From Spirochaetes bacterium ADurb.BinA120 (lineage in GTDB: Bacteria > Spirochaetota > UBA4802 > UBA5368): 47,669 bases of DNA. Below, piece after piece: positions 8,616-15,399 of the stretch. The DNA lies in the NCBI GenBank assembly GCA_002069125.1, contig MVZN01000019.1, positions 1-47,669 on the forward strand, read 5' to 3'. The notes beneath the pieces are model-generated. The model saw nothing but the letters and a program-made list of their open reading frames with translations. It had not been told where the DNA came from and ran no database searches. A program made the translations under genes and the position numbers. The first letter of the stretch is position 1; each line of letters begins with the position of its first letter.

Positions 8616-8650
8616 AAAAAAGGGGGCGATCTCTCGAATGCCCCCCTTTT
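8616..8650 (-). terminator. Rho-independent terminator of the small lipoprotein gene
   Basis: On the minus strand a GGGGGC stem pairs with GCCCCC across a loop of about 12 nt and is followed by TTTTTT. It begins about 18 nt after the lipoprotein stop codon. The arms are also flanked by A/T runs on the other side, so it could work in both directions. Confidence 0.85.
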
Positions 8651-8667
8651 CGCGAAAAGAAATGAAT

Positions 8668-8835
8668 TTACTTCTTCTCTTCGGCAGGCTTCTCGGCGGG
8701 AGCGGCCGCTTCGTCCTTAACGTCTTCGGTGACTGCGGGAGCGGCGCCTTCGTCCTTTTTGCAGCCTACGAACGCGAAGCTGAACGCAAAGGCGAGAACC
8801 ATTGCGAGCGACAGAACAAGAATGTTCTTCTTCAT
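8668..8835 (-). CDS. Small Ala/Glu/Lys-rich lipoprotein, 55 aa
   Basis: The 55-residue product starts MKKNILVLSLAMVL, continues with a hydrophobic stretch and reaches a lipobox FVGC with the lipidated Cys at position 25. The 30-residue mature part is low in complexity and rich in Ala, Glu, Lys and Pro. The Phe at -3 of the lipobox is looser than the E. coli rule but acceptable in spirochaetes. AGGGG lies before the ATG. The gene has its own candidate promoter (8861-8890) and a strong terminator (8616-8650), so it appears to be a one-gene unit. Short lipoproteins of this kind are often abundant envelope proteins, but the function is unknown. Confidence 0.85.
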   Translation of the reverse strand: MKKNILVLSLAMVLAFAFSFAFVGCKKDEGAAPAVTEDVKDEAAAPAEKPAEEKK

Positions 8836-8860
8836 TTGATCTAACCCCTATATAAGGTAT

Positions 8861-8890
8861 ATTTTCACGACATCATGACCTAAGCGTCAA
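8861..8890 (-). promoter_or_regulatory. Candidate promoter of the small lipoprotein gene
   Basis: Reading the minus strand, TTGACG (8890-8885) is followed after 18 bp by GAAAAT (8866-8861). That is five of six and four of six consensus matches. Transcription would start about 20 nt before the ATG, and the leader would carry the AGGGG ribosome-binding site. This is based on consensus matching only. Confidence 0.45.
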
Positions 8891-8980
8891 TAGTGCGAAA
8901 AAATCAAGCAAAAATACAAAAAAATTATCGGCTGCATTATGTCCCTTCAGGGCGGCGGACCCAATTTGGCCACTTCCGGG

Positions 8981-9361
8981 CTAACGGGCCGGAATGTAGG
9001 TGCAGCGCGATGTATCGGACTCCCATACCGTTATCGACTCGAGGAAAATCGGGCCGGGAATGGGGGCGAGTTTGTCTGCGTAGCGGCGCGCGATATGGGC
9101 GGCAATATTCTCGGAACTCGGATTTTCGGTGAGAAAGTCCGGGTGTTCGTTCAGATTGCGGTGGTCGAGGTCGGCGAGAATGGCGCGGAGTATCTTTTTC
9201 AGGTCGCCGAAATCGACGAGCAGCCCGGTGTCGTTCAGTTTCTCACCCCGTACGCTCACCACTACCCTCCAGTTGTGGCCGTGCAGGTTTTCGCATTTGC
9301 CGCTGTAGCCTCTAAGCTGGTGCGCCGAGGCGAAACTGTCTTCTACCGTCAGGATATACAT
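8981..9361 (-). CDS. queD: 6-carboxy-tetrahydropterin synthase / 6-pyruvoyl-tetrahydropterin synthase family
   Basis: QueD converts dihydroneopterin triphosphate to 6-carboxy-tetrahydropterin in the queuosine/7-deazaguanine pathway. The 126-residue product has the zinc ligands H14 (SFASAHQL), H27 and H29 (NLHGHNW). The catalytic Cys is C23, four residues before HGH, as in the QueD pattern, with the D66/H67 pair in LDHRNLNE and E114 in ITVWES. GGGAG lies about 10 nt before the ATG. It follows the DegT-like gene by 33 bp on the same strand and is probably cotranscribed with it. No other queuosine gene (queC, queE, queF) is in the window, so a different pterin role is possible. Confidence 0.9.
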   Translation of the reverse strand: MYILTVEDSFASAHQLRGYSGKCENLHGHNWRVVVSVRGEKLNDTGLLVDFGDLKKILRAILADLDHRNLNEHPDFLTENPSSENIAAHIARRYADKLAPIPGPIFLESITVWESDTSRCTYIPAR

Positions 9362-9394
9362 GGCTTTTCTCCCATCTTCCGGGCCAGTCGTTCT

Positions 9395-10432
9395 TCAGAC
9401 GAAACGGCCGAGCGCTCGGGTTATTTTTTCGATCTCCTTTCTGGTAAGAGTCGGATAGATGGGCAGGGCGTAAAGCTTTTTTGAAAGCCTGTCGCTGTTC
9501 GGATAATCGAGCGCCCTTAAGGATAGATGGGTGTGCAGCGCGACGGGGAAGGGCCGTAAAACCTCTATGCCGCTCTTCTTCCAGTATTTTTCGATCTTTT
9601 CGGCGGGCGCGTCGAAGAGTACGGGGAAGGACTGGTAGACGAAGGACTCCCCGAAGGCGTAAGGGGCCCTATGGGGCGTAGTCTTGATTGCCTCGTGGTA
9701 GGCCCGGGAGATCTCCCGGCGGCGGCGGATAAAATCCGGGAGCCGTGAAAGCTGCGAGAGCCCCATGGCGGCCTGAAAGTCGGTCATCGTGTAATCGAAT
9801 CCAAGCCGTTCGGTGGAGGGGCCGCCCCGCAGTTCGCGCATGGCGGAATAATACCGGGAATTGTCGGTCAACACCATGCCTCCGTTTCCGGTGGTGATGA
9901 CCATCGACGGGGCGAACGAGATTACGCTAATTGCGCCGCTTTGCCCGGCCGGCCGCTCTTCGCATTCGGAGCCTATGGCATGGGAGGCGTCCTCGATGAG
10001 CGGCACCCCGGTTTCCCGAAGCTCGCTCATGGGGGCATGAAAGCCGAAGGTGTGGGCGGCCACCACAGCGCGGGTTCTGGCGCTAATTCCGCCCTTCACT
10101 CCTTCCGGGGATGGGAACAGGGAGCCCTCGGCCAGGTCGACAAGCACCGGCGTGCCGCCGGCCTGGCGAAGCGCGCTCAGAGCAGCGGGGTCGAAGTACG
10201 AGGGGATGATCACCTCGTCGCCGGGCCTAATATCGAACGCGAGAAAGGCGAGATGGTACGCGGAGGTGAGCGAGTTGACGGCCAGGGCATGCCTCACCCC
10301 GGTGAGATTGGCAATCTCGATCTCCAGGTTTTTTACAGCCTCGCCGGGATCGAGGCGTTCGCTTATAAGGCAGTCGAGTACGCTCTCGAGCTCCTTGCGG
10401 GTGATGGTGGGTTTGCTGGAAACGATGCTCAT
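9395..10432 (-). CDS. DegT/DnrJ/EryC1/StrS-family protein lacking the catalytic lysine
   Basis: This 345-residue protein has the fold-type I PLP aminotransferase pattern of the DegT/ArnB family: NSLTSAYHLAFLA, GDEVIIPSYF, PVLVDL, LIEDASHAIG (D148 would contact the pyridine nitrogen), and YTMTDFQAAMGLSQL. The segment that normally reads SFxxxKxxTTGEGG here reads SFAPSMVITTGNGG. The Schiff-base lysine position is therefore Met177, and the usual Glu is Asn. No frameshift is evident. Known lysine-less members such as ColD use His instead, so a conventional aminotransferase reaction is unlikely. It may be a pseudoenzyme, a binding or scaffold protein, or an enzyme with altered chemistry. GAGGTAAAGG precedes the ATG. 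queD follows 33 bp downstream. Confidence 0.85.
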   Translation of the reverse strand: MSIVSSKPTITRKELESVLDCLISERLDPGEAVKNLEIEIANLTGVRHALAVNSLTSAYHLAFLAFDIRPGDEVIIPSYFDPAALSALRQAGGTPVLVDLAEGSLFPSPEGVKGGISARTRAVVAAHTFGFHAPMSELRETGVPLIEDASHAIGSECEERPAGQSGAISVISFAPSMVITTGNGGMVLTDNSRYYSAMRELRGGPSTERLGFDYTMTDFQAAMGLSQLSRLPDFIRRRREISRAYHEAIKTTPHRAPYAFGESFVYQSFPVLFDAPAEKIEKYWKKSGIEVLRPFPVALHTHLSLRALDYPNSDRLSKKLYALPIYPTLTRKEIEKITRALGRFV

Positions 10433-10570
10433 CCTTTACCTCGTCCGATCCGTAACAGGCTATCAAGCAAAACGCGCCCGAAGCGCTCCGGTCAAGAAGG
10501 ATTTTTATATCAAGGCCTTTTTTGGAGCTTCCGATAATTCAATCAGATGAACCTGTGGAGGTATGATACG

Positions 10571-11500
10571 ATGGCGAGCATACGCAGGATGGCATTCTTC
10601 CTTGGAATAGCGGCTGCGATTACCATAGGCGCCTGCGCGCCCAACAAGGCGCTGACCAGGGACAGACTGGCCGGTAAGGAGACATCGCAAAGGCAGAGCG
10701 GTGATGAATTCGCGTATACATTTGAAGATTCCGGGGATGCGGCATATGAGCCCGCGCGGAAACGAAATGGACCGGCCGGCAGGCAGGATGGTAAAGCCGA
10801 CAGGGAATACGCGATTCGAGAGGACGAAAACGCGGATACCGCGCCGCAAAAGGATAAATTTTTTCAGACCGGCATGGCCTCCTGGTACGGGAGGGAATTT
10901 CACGGCCGGATGACCGCCTCGGGGGAAAGGTTCGACATGAAGGCCCTCACCGCGGCGCACCGGACGCTTCCATTCGGGACCATGATCGCTGTAAAAAACC
11001 TGGACAACGGTGAAACCGTCAAGGTGCGGATCAATGACAGGGGGCCGTATAGGAAAAACCGCATACTTGACCTTTCCTATGGGGCGGCCAGGCAGCTCAA
11101 CATGCTCCCTGAGGGGGAGGCCAAAGTGGGTATTCAAATCCTCGGCAAGGGTGGCGCTCCCAAAATATCCTCCAGGGCCAGGGAGGAGGTCGAACCCGTC
11201 TCGGGCGGCGATCTGGAAGGCGGAACCGAGGAGGATTACACGGTAAATGGCAATGCGGGAAGGGATAATGCCTCCGGCCGTTTCGCCATTCAGGCCGGGG
11301 CTTTCTATTCGAAGAAAAAGGCCGAAAACCTAAAGGAACGGCTGGCCTCCAGCACGCGGCAGCCGATTGTGGTTGTTCACGACAATGATTTTTACAAGGT
11401 GCGCATAGAAGGCATTGGCACGCGAAAAGAGGCCGAGGCCCAGAAACGCCGGCTCATGAAGGAAGATATCCACTCCTATGTGATCGAGACAGGGGAATAA
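10571..11500 (+). CDS. rlpA: RlpA-like lipoprotein: double-psi beta-barrel plus SPOR domain
   Basis: RlpA proteins are septal outer-membrane lipoproteins, and some are lytic transglycosylases for denuded peptidoglycan. The 309-residue product has a signal peptide with lipobox IGAC (Cys22) and then a low-complexity charged linker. The double-psi beta-barrel spans about 100-193 (GMASWYGREFHG, TASGERFDMKALTAAHRTLP, VRINDRGPY) and a C-terminal SPOR domain spans about 237-306 (FAIQAGAFYSKKKAENL...). E119 and H130 fall where active RlpA enzymes keep their essential residues, so catalysis is plausible. GGAGG (10557-10561) lies 9 nt before ATG 10571; an in-frame ATG at 10547 would precede that site and is rejected. 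The gene diverges from the DegT/queD pair. Confidence 0.9.
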   Translation: MASIRRMAFFLGIAAAITIGACAPNKALTRDRLAGKETSQRQSGDEFAYTFEDSGDAAYEPARKRNGPAGRQDGKADREYAIREDENADTAPQKDKFFQTGMASWYGREFHGRMTASGERFDMKALTAAHRTLPFGTMIAVKNLDNGETVKVRINDRGPYRKNRILDLSYGAARQLNMLPEGEAKVGIQILGKGGAPKISSRAREEVEPVSGGDLEGGTEEDYTVNGNAGRDNASGRFAIQAGAFYSKKKAENLKERLASSTRQPIVVVHDNDFYKVRIEGIGTRKEAEAQKRRLMKEDIHSYVIETGE

Positions 11501-11508
11501 AGTCCCGC

Positions 11509-11544
11509 GGCGGGCTGGAGGAGCGCAAGCCTCCCAGGCCCGCC
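11509..11544 (+). terminator. Strong GC hairpin after rlpA, no U-tract
   Basis: GGCGGGC (11509-11515) pairs with GCCCGCC (11538-11544), and inside it GGAGG (11517-11521) pairs with CCTCC (11530-11534) across an 8-nt loop. It begins 9 nt after the rlpA stop. No T-run follows, so it may be a transcript-stabilising or REP-like hairpin rather than a classical terminator. Confidence 0.5.
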
Positions 11545-11609
11545 GGCGTCAGTAGTCGTTCATTACAGCTACATAATCCAGCCGAAAAGGGTATTTCCAA
11601 AATTTATTA

Positions 11610-11637
11610 TTGACAAAAACGGGCTGTTTTCAATAAT
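11610..11637 (+). promoter_or_regulatory. Strong sigma-70-type promoter for tRNA-Thr and probably the supercluster
   Basis: A perfect TTGACA (11610-11615) and AATAAT (11632-11637, five of six) are separated by 16 bp. Initiation would be near 11644, about 8 nt before the mature tRNA end. It is the best promoter upstream of rpmG-secE-nusG, so it probably also feeds the ribosomal supercluster by read-through. Confidence 0.75.
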
Positions 11638-11651
11638 AGTGTGCCTCTGTC

Positions 11652-11724
11652 GCCCACGTAGCTCAGTCGGTAGAGCATTTGCATGGTAAGCAAAAGGTCA
11701 CCAGTTCGATTCTGGTCGTGGGCT
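11652..11724 (+). tRNA. tRNA-Thr (anticodon GGT)
   Basis: A complete 73-nt cloverleaf is visible. The acceptor stem is GCCCACG/CGTGGGC. The D arm is GCTC/GAGC. The anticodon stem is TTTGC/GCAAA with loop ATGGTAA and anticodon GGT at 11685-11687. The T arm is ACCAG-TTCGATT-CTGGT, and the discriminator base is T. CCA is not encoded. It reads ACC and ACU codons. A tRNA-Thr upstream of rpmG/secE/nusG is a familiar arrangement, but the tRNA-Trp often found before secE is absent here. Confidence 0.97.
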
Positions 11725-11822
11725 GATCGATGTACATAACTGGCGTCCGCATTCTGCATTCACGGCTACTCCCAGATCAACTTCCGGGAAGAGGGTACCG
11801 GCTTTGTAATTAATGCTTGACG

Positions 11823-11851
11823 TTGAAAGGGCGGCGAATAGTTTGCTCTTA
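11823..11851 (+). promoter_or_regulatory. Weak candidate promoter before rpmG
   Basis: TTGAAA (11823-11828) and TCTTAT (11846-11851) are spaced by 17 bp in an otherwise gene-free 153-bp gap after the tRNA. Both are partial matches. The stronger promoter at 11610-11637 could equally drive rpmG. Confidence 0.25.
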
Positions 11852-11877
11852 TTTTTACTATAAATGCAGGTTGAGAT

Positions 11878-12030
11878 ATGCGCGAAATAATCCTATTGTC
11901 ATGTAAAGACTGCAAGAACCGCAATTATTCCCAGACAAAGAACAAGAAGACGCAGACGGGGAAGCTTGAGGTCAAGAAGTACTGCAAGTTCTGCAACAGA
12001 CACACGCTGCACAAAGAGACAAAGGCGTAA
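11878..12030 (+). CDS. rpmG: 50S ribosomal protein L33, zinc-binding form
   Basis: The 50-residue L33 begins [18 protein letters not shown]. It has four zinc-ligand cysteines at C9, C12, C36 and C39 (SCKDC and YCKFC), making it the C+ paralogue. Its place before secE and nusG is the common bacterial arrangement. A Shine-Dalgarno-like AGGTTGAG lies just before the ATG. secE starts 35 bp downstream. Confidence 0.95.
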   Translation: MREIILLSCKDCKNRNYSQTKNKKTQTGKLEVKKYCKFCNRHTLHKETKA

Positions 12031-12065
12031 TTCCGGAAGCATATCAGGGCATTGGAAGGTGGTGC

Positions 12066-12251
12066 GTGTTCAATAAGATTGTGACATATGTCAAAGAGGC
12101 GCGCGAAGAGCTGAAAAAGGTGACCTGGCCGGACAGGGACGAGGTGACCAGTTTCACGATGGTGGTGATAGTGTCGGTCATAGTCGTTTCCCTTTTCCTG
12201 TGGCTCGTGGATTCGGCGTTGATGTCTCTTGTTAAAAAGGTAATCGGCTGA
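12066..12251 (+). CDS. secE: Preprotein translocase subunit SecE
   Basis: SecE clamps SecY in the inner-membrane translocon. The 61-residue product is the short single-span form. It has an amphipathic helix KEAREELKKVTWPDRDEV, which contains the conserved KVTWP signature, followed by one transmembrane helix (about 30-52). It starts at a GTG behind GGAAGGTGG. nusG begins 2 bp after its stop. Confidence 0.95.
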   Translation: MFNKIVTYVKEAREELKKVTWPDRDEVTSFTMVVIVSVIVVSLFLWLVDSALMSLVKKVIG

Positions 12252-12253
12252 CC

Positions 12254-12796
12254 ATGGCAAAGGAATGGTATGTTATCCATACGTATTCCGGGCACGAGAA
12301 CAAGGTCAAGCTCGCCCTGGAGAAGAAGGTCCAAAACCTCGGCTATGTCGAGAAGGTCTTTCAGATCAAGGTTCCGACGGTAGAGGTGCCGGAGATAAAG
12401 GACGGGAAAAAGCGCGTGAAATCACGCAAGTTTTTTCCCGGATACGTGCTTATAGAGATGGAATTGGATGACGAGACCTGGGTGCTGGTAAAGAATACTC
12501 CGGGCGTGACGAGCTTCGTCGGGGCTTACGGCACCAACAAGCCGAAACCTCTTTCAAGGAACGAGGTTAACGCACTGTTCGATCAGATGGGCGAGCAGAA
12601 GGCCAAGGAGAAGGTCTCCGTGGTCATGGATTTTTCGGTTGGCGAGCATGTTAAGGTAATAGACGGGCCGTTCAATAATTTCAGCGGGGTGATCGAGGAG
12701 GTCTATCCCGAGAAGGGACGGCTTAGGGTGAAAGTGGAGATTTTCGGCCGTGGGACGCCGGTCGAGCTGGATTTCCTTCAGGTCGGAAAGATCTGA
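12254..12796 (+). CDS. nusG: Transcription termination/antitermination factor NusG
   Basis: NusG bridges RNA polymerase to Rho or to the ribosome. The 180-residue product starts with the NGN domain (WYVIHTYSGHENKVK, FFPGYVLIEM, VKNTPGVTSFVG). It ends with a KOW domain (VGEHVKVIDGPFNNFSGVI). Length and layout are standard. It lies 2 bp after secE and is almost certainly cotranslated with it; rplK follows after 46 bp. Confidence 0.97.
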   Translation: MAKEWYVIHTYSGHENKVKLALEKKVQNLGYVEKVFQIKVPTVEVPEIKDGKKRVKSRKFFPGYVLIEMELDDETWVLVKNTPGVTSFVGAYGTNKPKPLSRNEVNALFDQMGEQKAKEKVSVVMDFSVGEHVKVIDGPFNNFSGVIEEVYPEKGRLRVKVEIFGRGTPVELDFLQVGKI

Positions 12797-12842
12797 CGAT
12801 ACGCTTATGCGGCGATTATACTAACGTAGCAAGGACAGGGCG

Positions 12843-13289
12843 ATGGCACCAGTAACACCTAAAAAGAAGAAAAAGGTCGCGGCCGAGATAAAGCTGCAGA
12901 TACCCGGCGGCAAGGCCAATCCGGCCCCTCCAGTAGGGCCCGCGCTCGGCCAGCATGGCCTGAACATCATGGAATTCTGCAAGGCATTCAACGAGCGCAC
13001 CAAGGACCAGGACGGGACCATCCTTCCGGTGGTTATAACCGTATACGAAGACCGTTCCTATACCTTTGTCATCAAGACGCCTCCGGCTTCAGTGCTTATA
13101 AAGAAGACCCTTGGCATCGAGAAGGGTTCGAACGAGCCCAACAAAACGAAGGTCGGCAGAATTACGCGCAAACAGCTCGAGGACATCGCCAAAATAAAGA
13201 TGCCCGACCTGAACGCTAACACCATCGACGCCGCGGCGGACATCATCGCGGGTACGGCGCGTTCGATGGGCGTTGAGGTGGTGGACTGA
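12843..13289 (+). CDS. rplK: 50S ribosomal protein L11
   Basis: L11 forms the base of the GTPase-associated stalk. The 148-residue product has the N-terminal domain ([20 protein letters not shown], with the Pro-rich linker targeted by thiostrepton). The C-terminal 23S-binding domain ([15 protein letters not shown] and [19 protein letters not shown]) follows. An AAGGACAGGG-like site precedes the ATG. A Lys-rich N-terminal extension (TPKKKKK) is slightly longer than in E. coli. Confidence 0.97.
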   Translation: MAPVTPKKKKKVAAEIKLQIPGGKANPAPPVGPALGQHGLNIMEFCKAFNERTKDQDGTILPVVITVYEDRSYTFVIKTPPASVLIKKTLGIEKGSNEPNKTKVGRITRKQLEDIAKIKMPDLNANTIDAAADIIAGTARSMGVEVVD

Positions 13290-13307
13290 ACGAAAATTAG
13301 GGCGGGC

Positions 13308-13326
13308 GCCCCGGTGTAGACGGGGC
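13308..13326 (+). promoter_or_regulatory. Hairpin between rplK and rplA
   Basis: GCCCCG (13308-13313) pairs with CGGGGC (13321-13326) over the 7-nt loop GTGTAGA in the 77-nt gap. There is no T-run. It could be part of an L1 autoregulatory site or an RNA-processing signal; nothing in the sequence proves either. Confidence 0.4.
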
Positions 13327-13366
13327 CCGGCATTAATAAAGCATAAAGAATCGATGAGGATGCACA

Positions 13367-14050
13367 ATGGATCGCGGCAAGAAAATAACCGATGCGCGCA
13401 GCAGGATCGACAAGTCAACGCTCTACTCGCTGGAGGAGGCGGTCGGAAAAATCAAGGAGCTCAAGTTCGCTAAGTTCGACGAGACTGTCGAAGCCTCCAT
13501 GAAGCTTGTGCACAAGAGCTACCAGAATGTAAGGGGCTCGGTGACCCTTCCCGGCGGCACCGGCAAGCAGATAAAGGTTCTCGTTATCTGCAAGGGCGAC
13601 AAACAAAAGGAGGCCCGCGAGGCCGGCGCCGATTATGTCGGCGCCGAGGACCTTATCGAGAAGATAAAAGAGGGGTGGATCGACTTTCAGGCCGTCGTCG
13701 CGACCCCGGACATGATGAAGGAAGTTGGCAAACTCGGGCCGGTGCTCGGAAAAAAGGGCCTCATGCCCAAACCCAAGGCAGGCACCGTGACCGAGGACGT
13801 AAAGGGAATCATCAAGGAGCTCAAGGGCGGGCGCGTCGAGTACAAGGCGGACAAGACCGGCGTCGTGAACCTGGGGGTTGGAAAGATATCCTTTGAGACC
13901 GCTACGCTGGTGGACAACATAAAGGCCTTCTATAACCAGATAGTGAAAGACAAGCCCTCCGACGCGAAGGGCAATTATATACGGTCGCTTCATATATCCT
14001 CGACCATGGGGCCCGGCGTCAAAATAAACCATAAGGGGATCGAAAAGTAA
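13367..14050 (+). CDS. rplA: 50S ribosomal protein L1
   Basis: L1 binds the mobile E-site stalk of 23S rRNA and in many bacteria represses its own operon. The 227-residue product has the family pattern [53 protein letters not shown] and [21 protein letters not shown] precedes the ATG. Its TAA overlaps the rplJ ATG by one base (14050), which leaves no room for a classical L10 leader between the two. Confidence 0.98.
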   Translation: MDRGKKITDARSRIDKSTLYSLEEAVGKIKELKFAKFDETVEASMKLVHKSYQNVRGSVTLPGGTGKQIKVLVICKGDKQKEAREAGADYVGAEDLIEKIKEGWIDFQAVVATPDMMKEVGKLGPVLGKKGLMPKPKAGTVTEDVKGIIKELKGGRVEYKADKTGVVNLGVGKISFETATLVDNIKAFYNQIVKDKPSDAKGNYIRSLHISSTMGPGVKINHKGIEK

Positions 14051-14568
14051 TGGTCAAGCAATACAAGATCGATGAGGTCGCCGACCTTGCACGCAGGCTC
14101 CAGGAAAGAAAGAACATCATCCTGACAAATTATTCAGGTATAAAGGTCAAGAGCCTGTCCGAACTGCGCAGAAAGATACGCGAAAAGGGCGGAGAATATA
14201 AGGTAGTAAAAAACAATCTGTTCAAGCGCGCGATGAGCGAGGTCGGCGCGGTCAGCATCGACCAGCACCTTAAAGGGCCCATTGGAGTAGTTTTTATCAA
14301 GGACGATGTCGGTGAGATCGCCAAGGTCCTCAGGGACTTTTCGAAAGAACAGGAGAAATTCGCGTTCTCGATGGGCCTGCTCGACGACGTTGTGTACAGC
14401 GCCGACCAGGTCAAGCAGATTGCCGACCTTCCCTCGAGAGAGGTCCTGCTCTCTCAGGTGATGTCGCTCGTTAACGGGCCGGGGACGAAGATCGCGGTAG
14501 GCATCAATCAGATAATGGCTTCCCTTGCGAGGGGAATCGACGCCGTGGCGGGGAAAAACGCCCTGTAG
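14050..14568 (+). CDS. rplJ: 50S ribosomal protein L10
   Basis: L10 anchors L7/L12 dimers to the ribosome. The 172-residue product has the usual N-terminal RNA-binding part (VADLARRLQERKNIILTNYS, LRRKIREKGGEYKVVKNNL). Its C-terminal helix for L12 binding ends in MASLARGIDAVAGKNAL. It starts within the rplA stop codon, suggesting coupling to L1 translation. A 162-nt structured gap separates it from rplL. Confidence 0.97.
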   Translation: MVKQYKIDEVADLARRLQERKNIILTNYSGIKVKSLSELRRKIREKGGEYKVVKNNLFKRAMSEVGAVSIDQHLKGPIGVVFIKDDVGEIAKVLRDFSKEQEKFAFSMGLLDDVVYSADQVKQIADLPSREVLLSQVMSLVNGPGTKIAVGINQIMASLARGIDAVAGKNAL

Positions 14569-14585
14569 GGTTTTTTATAAAGTCG

Positions 14586-14669
14586 TTAAGGGTTGCAAGT
14601 GGTTTGTGATTTCAAAACATCAGCACTGTGCTGAAGAGGTGTCATTACACAACCTGGCTTTACCCTTAT
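14586..14669 (+). promoter_or_regulatory. Structured rplJ-rplL spacer RNA
   Basis: The spacer can fold into a long interrupted hairpin. TAAGGGT pairs with ACCCTTA near its ends, GGTTTGTG pairs with CACAACC in the middle, and the 15-nt palindrome TCAGCACTGTGCTGA (14620-14634) sits at the tip. No U-tract follows directly. It may set the high L12:L10 ratio, mark an RNase III-type cleavage, or serve as a protein-binding site. Confidence 0.45.
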
Positions 14670-14730
14670 AGGTTTTTACGGATTAACCGTATTAACTTGA
14701 ATAATTTCACTAAGTATAAGGAGTAAAACA

Positions 14731-15114
14731 ATGGCTAAACTTTCCACCCAGGAACTGCTCGATGCTATCGGCAGCCTTACGCTCGTCGAAGCGGCTGAGC
14801 TTGTAAAGGCGATGGAAGAAAAGTTCGGTATTTCCGCCGCCGCTCCGGTCGCGGTGGCCGCGGTCGGCGCCGGCGCCCCGGCCCAGGAGGCGGCCGAGGA
14901 GAAAACCGAGTTCGACGTTATCCTTACCGGTTTCGGCGACAACAAGATTAACGTCATCAAGGAGGTCCGCGCCATAACCGGCCTTGGCCTCAAGGAGGCG
15001 AAAGACCTCGTTGAAGCCGGCGGTAAAGCGGTTAAAGAGAAGGTGACGAAGGAAGAGGCGGAGAAGATTAAGGAACAGCTGGTCGCGGCCGGCGCTACGG
15101 TCGATATTAAGTAA
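14731..15114 (+). CDS. rplL: 50S ribosomal protein L7/L12
   Basis: L7/L12 forms the flexible stalk that recruits and activates translational GTPases. The 127-residue product has the N-terminal dimerisation domain ([21 protein letters not shown]). An Ala-rich hinge (about 35-55) follows, then the C-terminal GTPase-contact domain ([34 protein letters not shown]). AAGGAG lies about 7 nt before the ATG, a strong site consistent with its multi-copy stoichiometry. Confidence 0.98.
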   Translation: MAKLSTQELLDAIGSLTLVEAAELVKAMEEKFGISAAAPVAVAAVGAGAPAQEAAEEKTEFDVILTGFGDNKINVIKEVRAITGLGLKEAKDLVEAGGKAVKEKVTKEEAEKIKEQLVAAGATVDIK

Positions 15115-15173
15115 GCGGAGCACCGCCCATCTTCGATTTCACTTTAAACGGCGGTTTATCAATCCAGGCGAAT

Positions 15174-15210
15174 CCGATAGGTTTGATTGCCAAGCAGTCA
15201 AACCTATCGG
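15174..15210 (+). terminator. 13-bp hairpin attenuator between rplL and rpoB
   Basis: CCGATAGGTTTGA (15174-15186) pairs perfectly with TCAAACCTATCGG (15198-15210) over an 11-nt loop. The following TGTCTCTATTT is only moderately T-rich, so termination should be partial. In E. coli the same gap holds an attenuator and an RNase III site that lower rpoBC relative to the ribosomal genes; this hairpin probably has that role. Confidence 0.7.
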
Positions 15211-15256
15211 TGTCTCTATTTAGACTGGGGAATTTTTGCATTTTTGGTAAAAAATC

Positions 15257-15286
15257 TGGACGAAGCGCTCATTGGATGGGTACTAT
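15257..15286 (+). promoter_or_regulatory. Weak candidate rpoB promoter
   Basis: TGGACG (15257-15262) and TACTAT (15281-15286) are spaced by 18 bp, each four of six to consensus, downstream of the 13-bp hairpin. It could top up rpoBC transcription. Confidence 0.28.
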
Positions 15287-15399
15287 ACGTACTTATAGCG
15301 CGCATGCCCGTATCTAATCGCCCTGTTCGGAGTCGTAATCTTCATAAAGAAGCACCCGATCGTTGATTTCAGATCATGGTAACCGAGGATAGTCCGTCC

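Noticed and set aside
8939-9484. 181-codon plus-strand frame opposite queD
   Set aside because: The minus strand encodes QueD with all zinc and catalytic residues, so this frame is antisense noise.
9890-9920. Frameshift or stop explaining the missing lysine in the DegT-like protein
   Set aside because: The frame is open and the family motifs continue normally on both sides, so a substitution is the simpler reading.
12031-12065. Possible tRNA-Trp before secE
   Set aside because: The 35-bp gap is too short and has no cloverleaf; only the tRNA-Thr is present.
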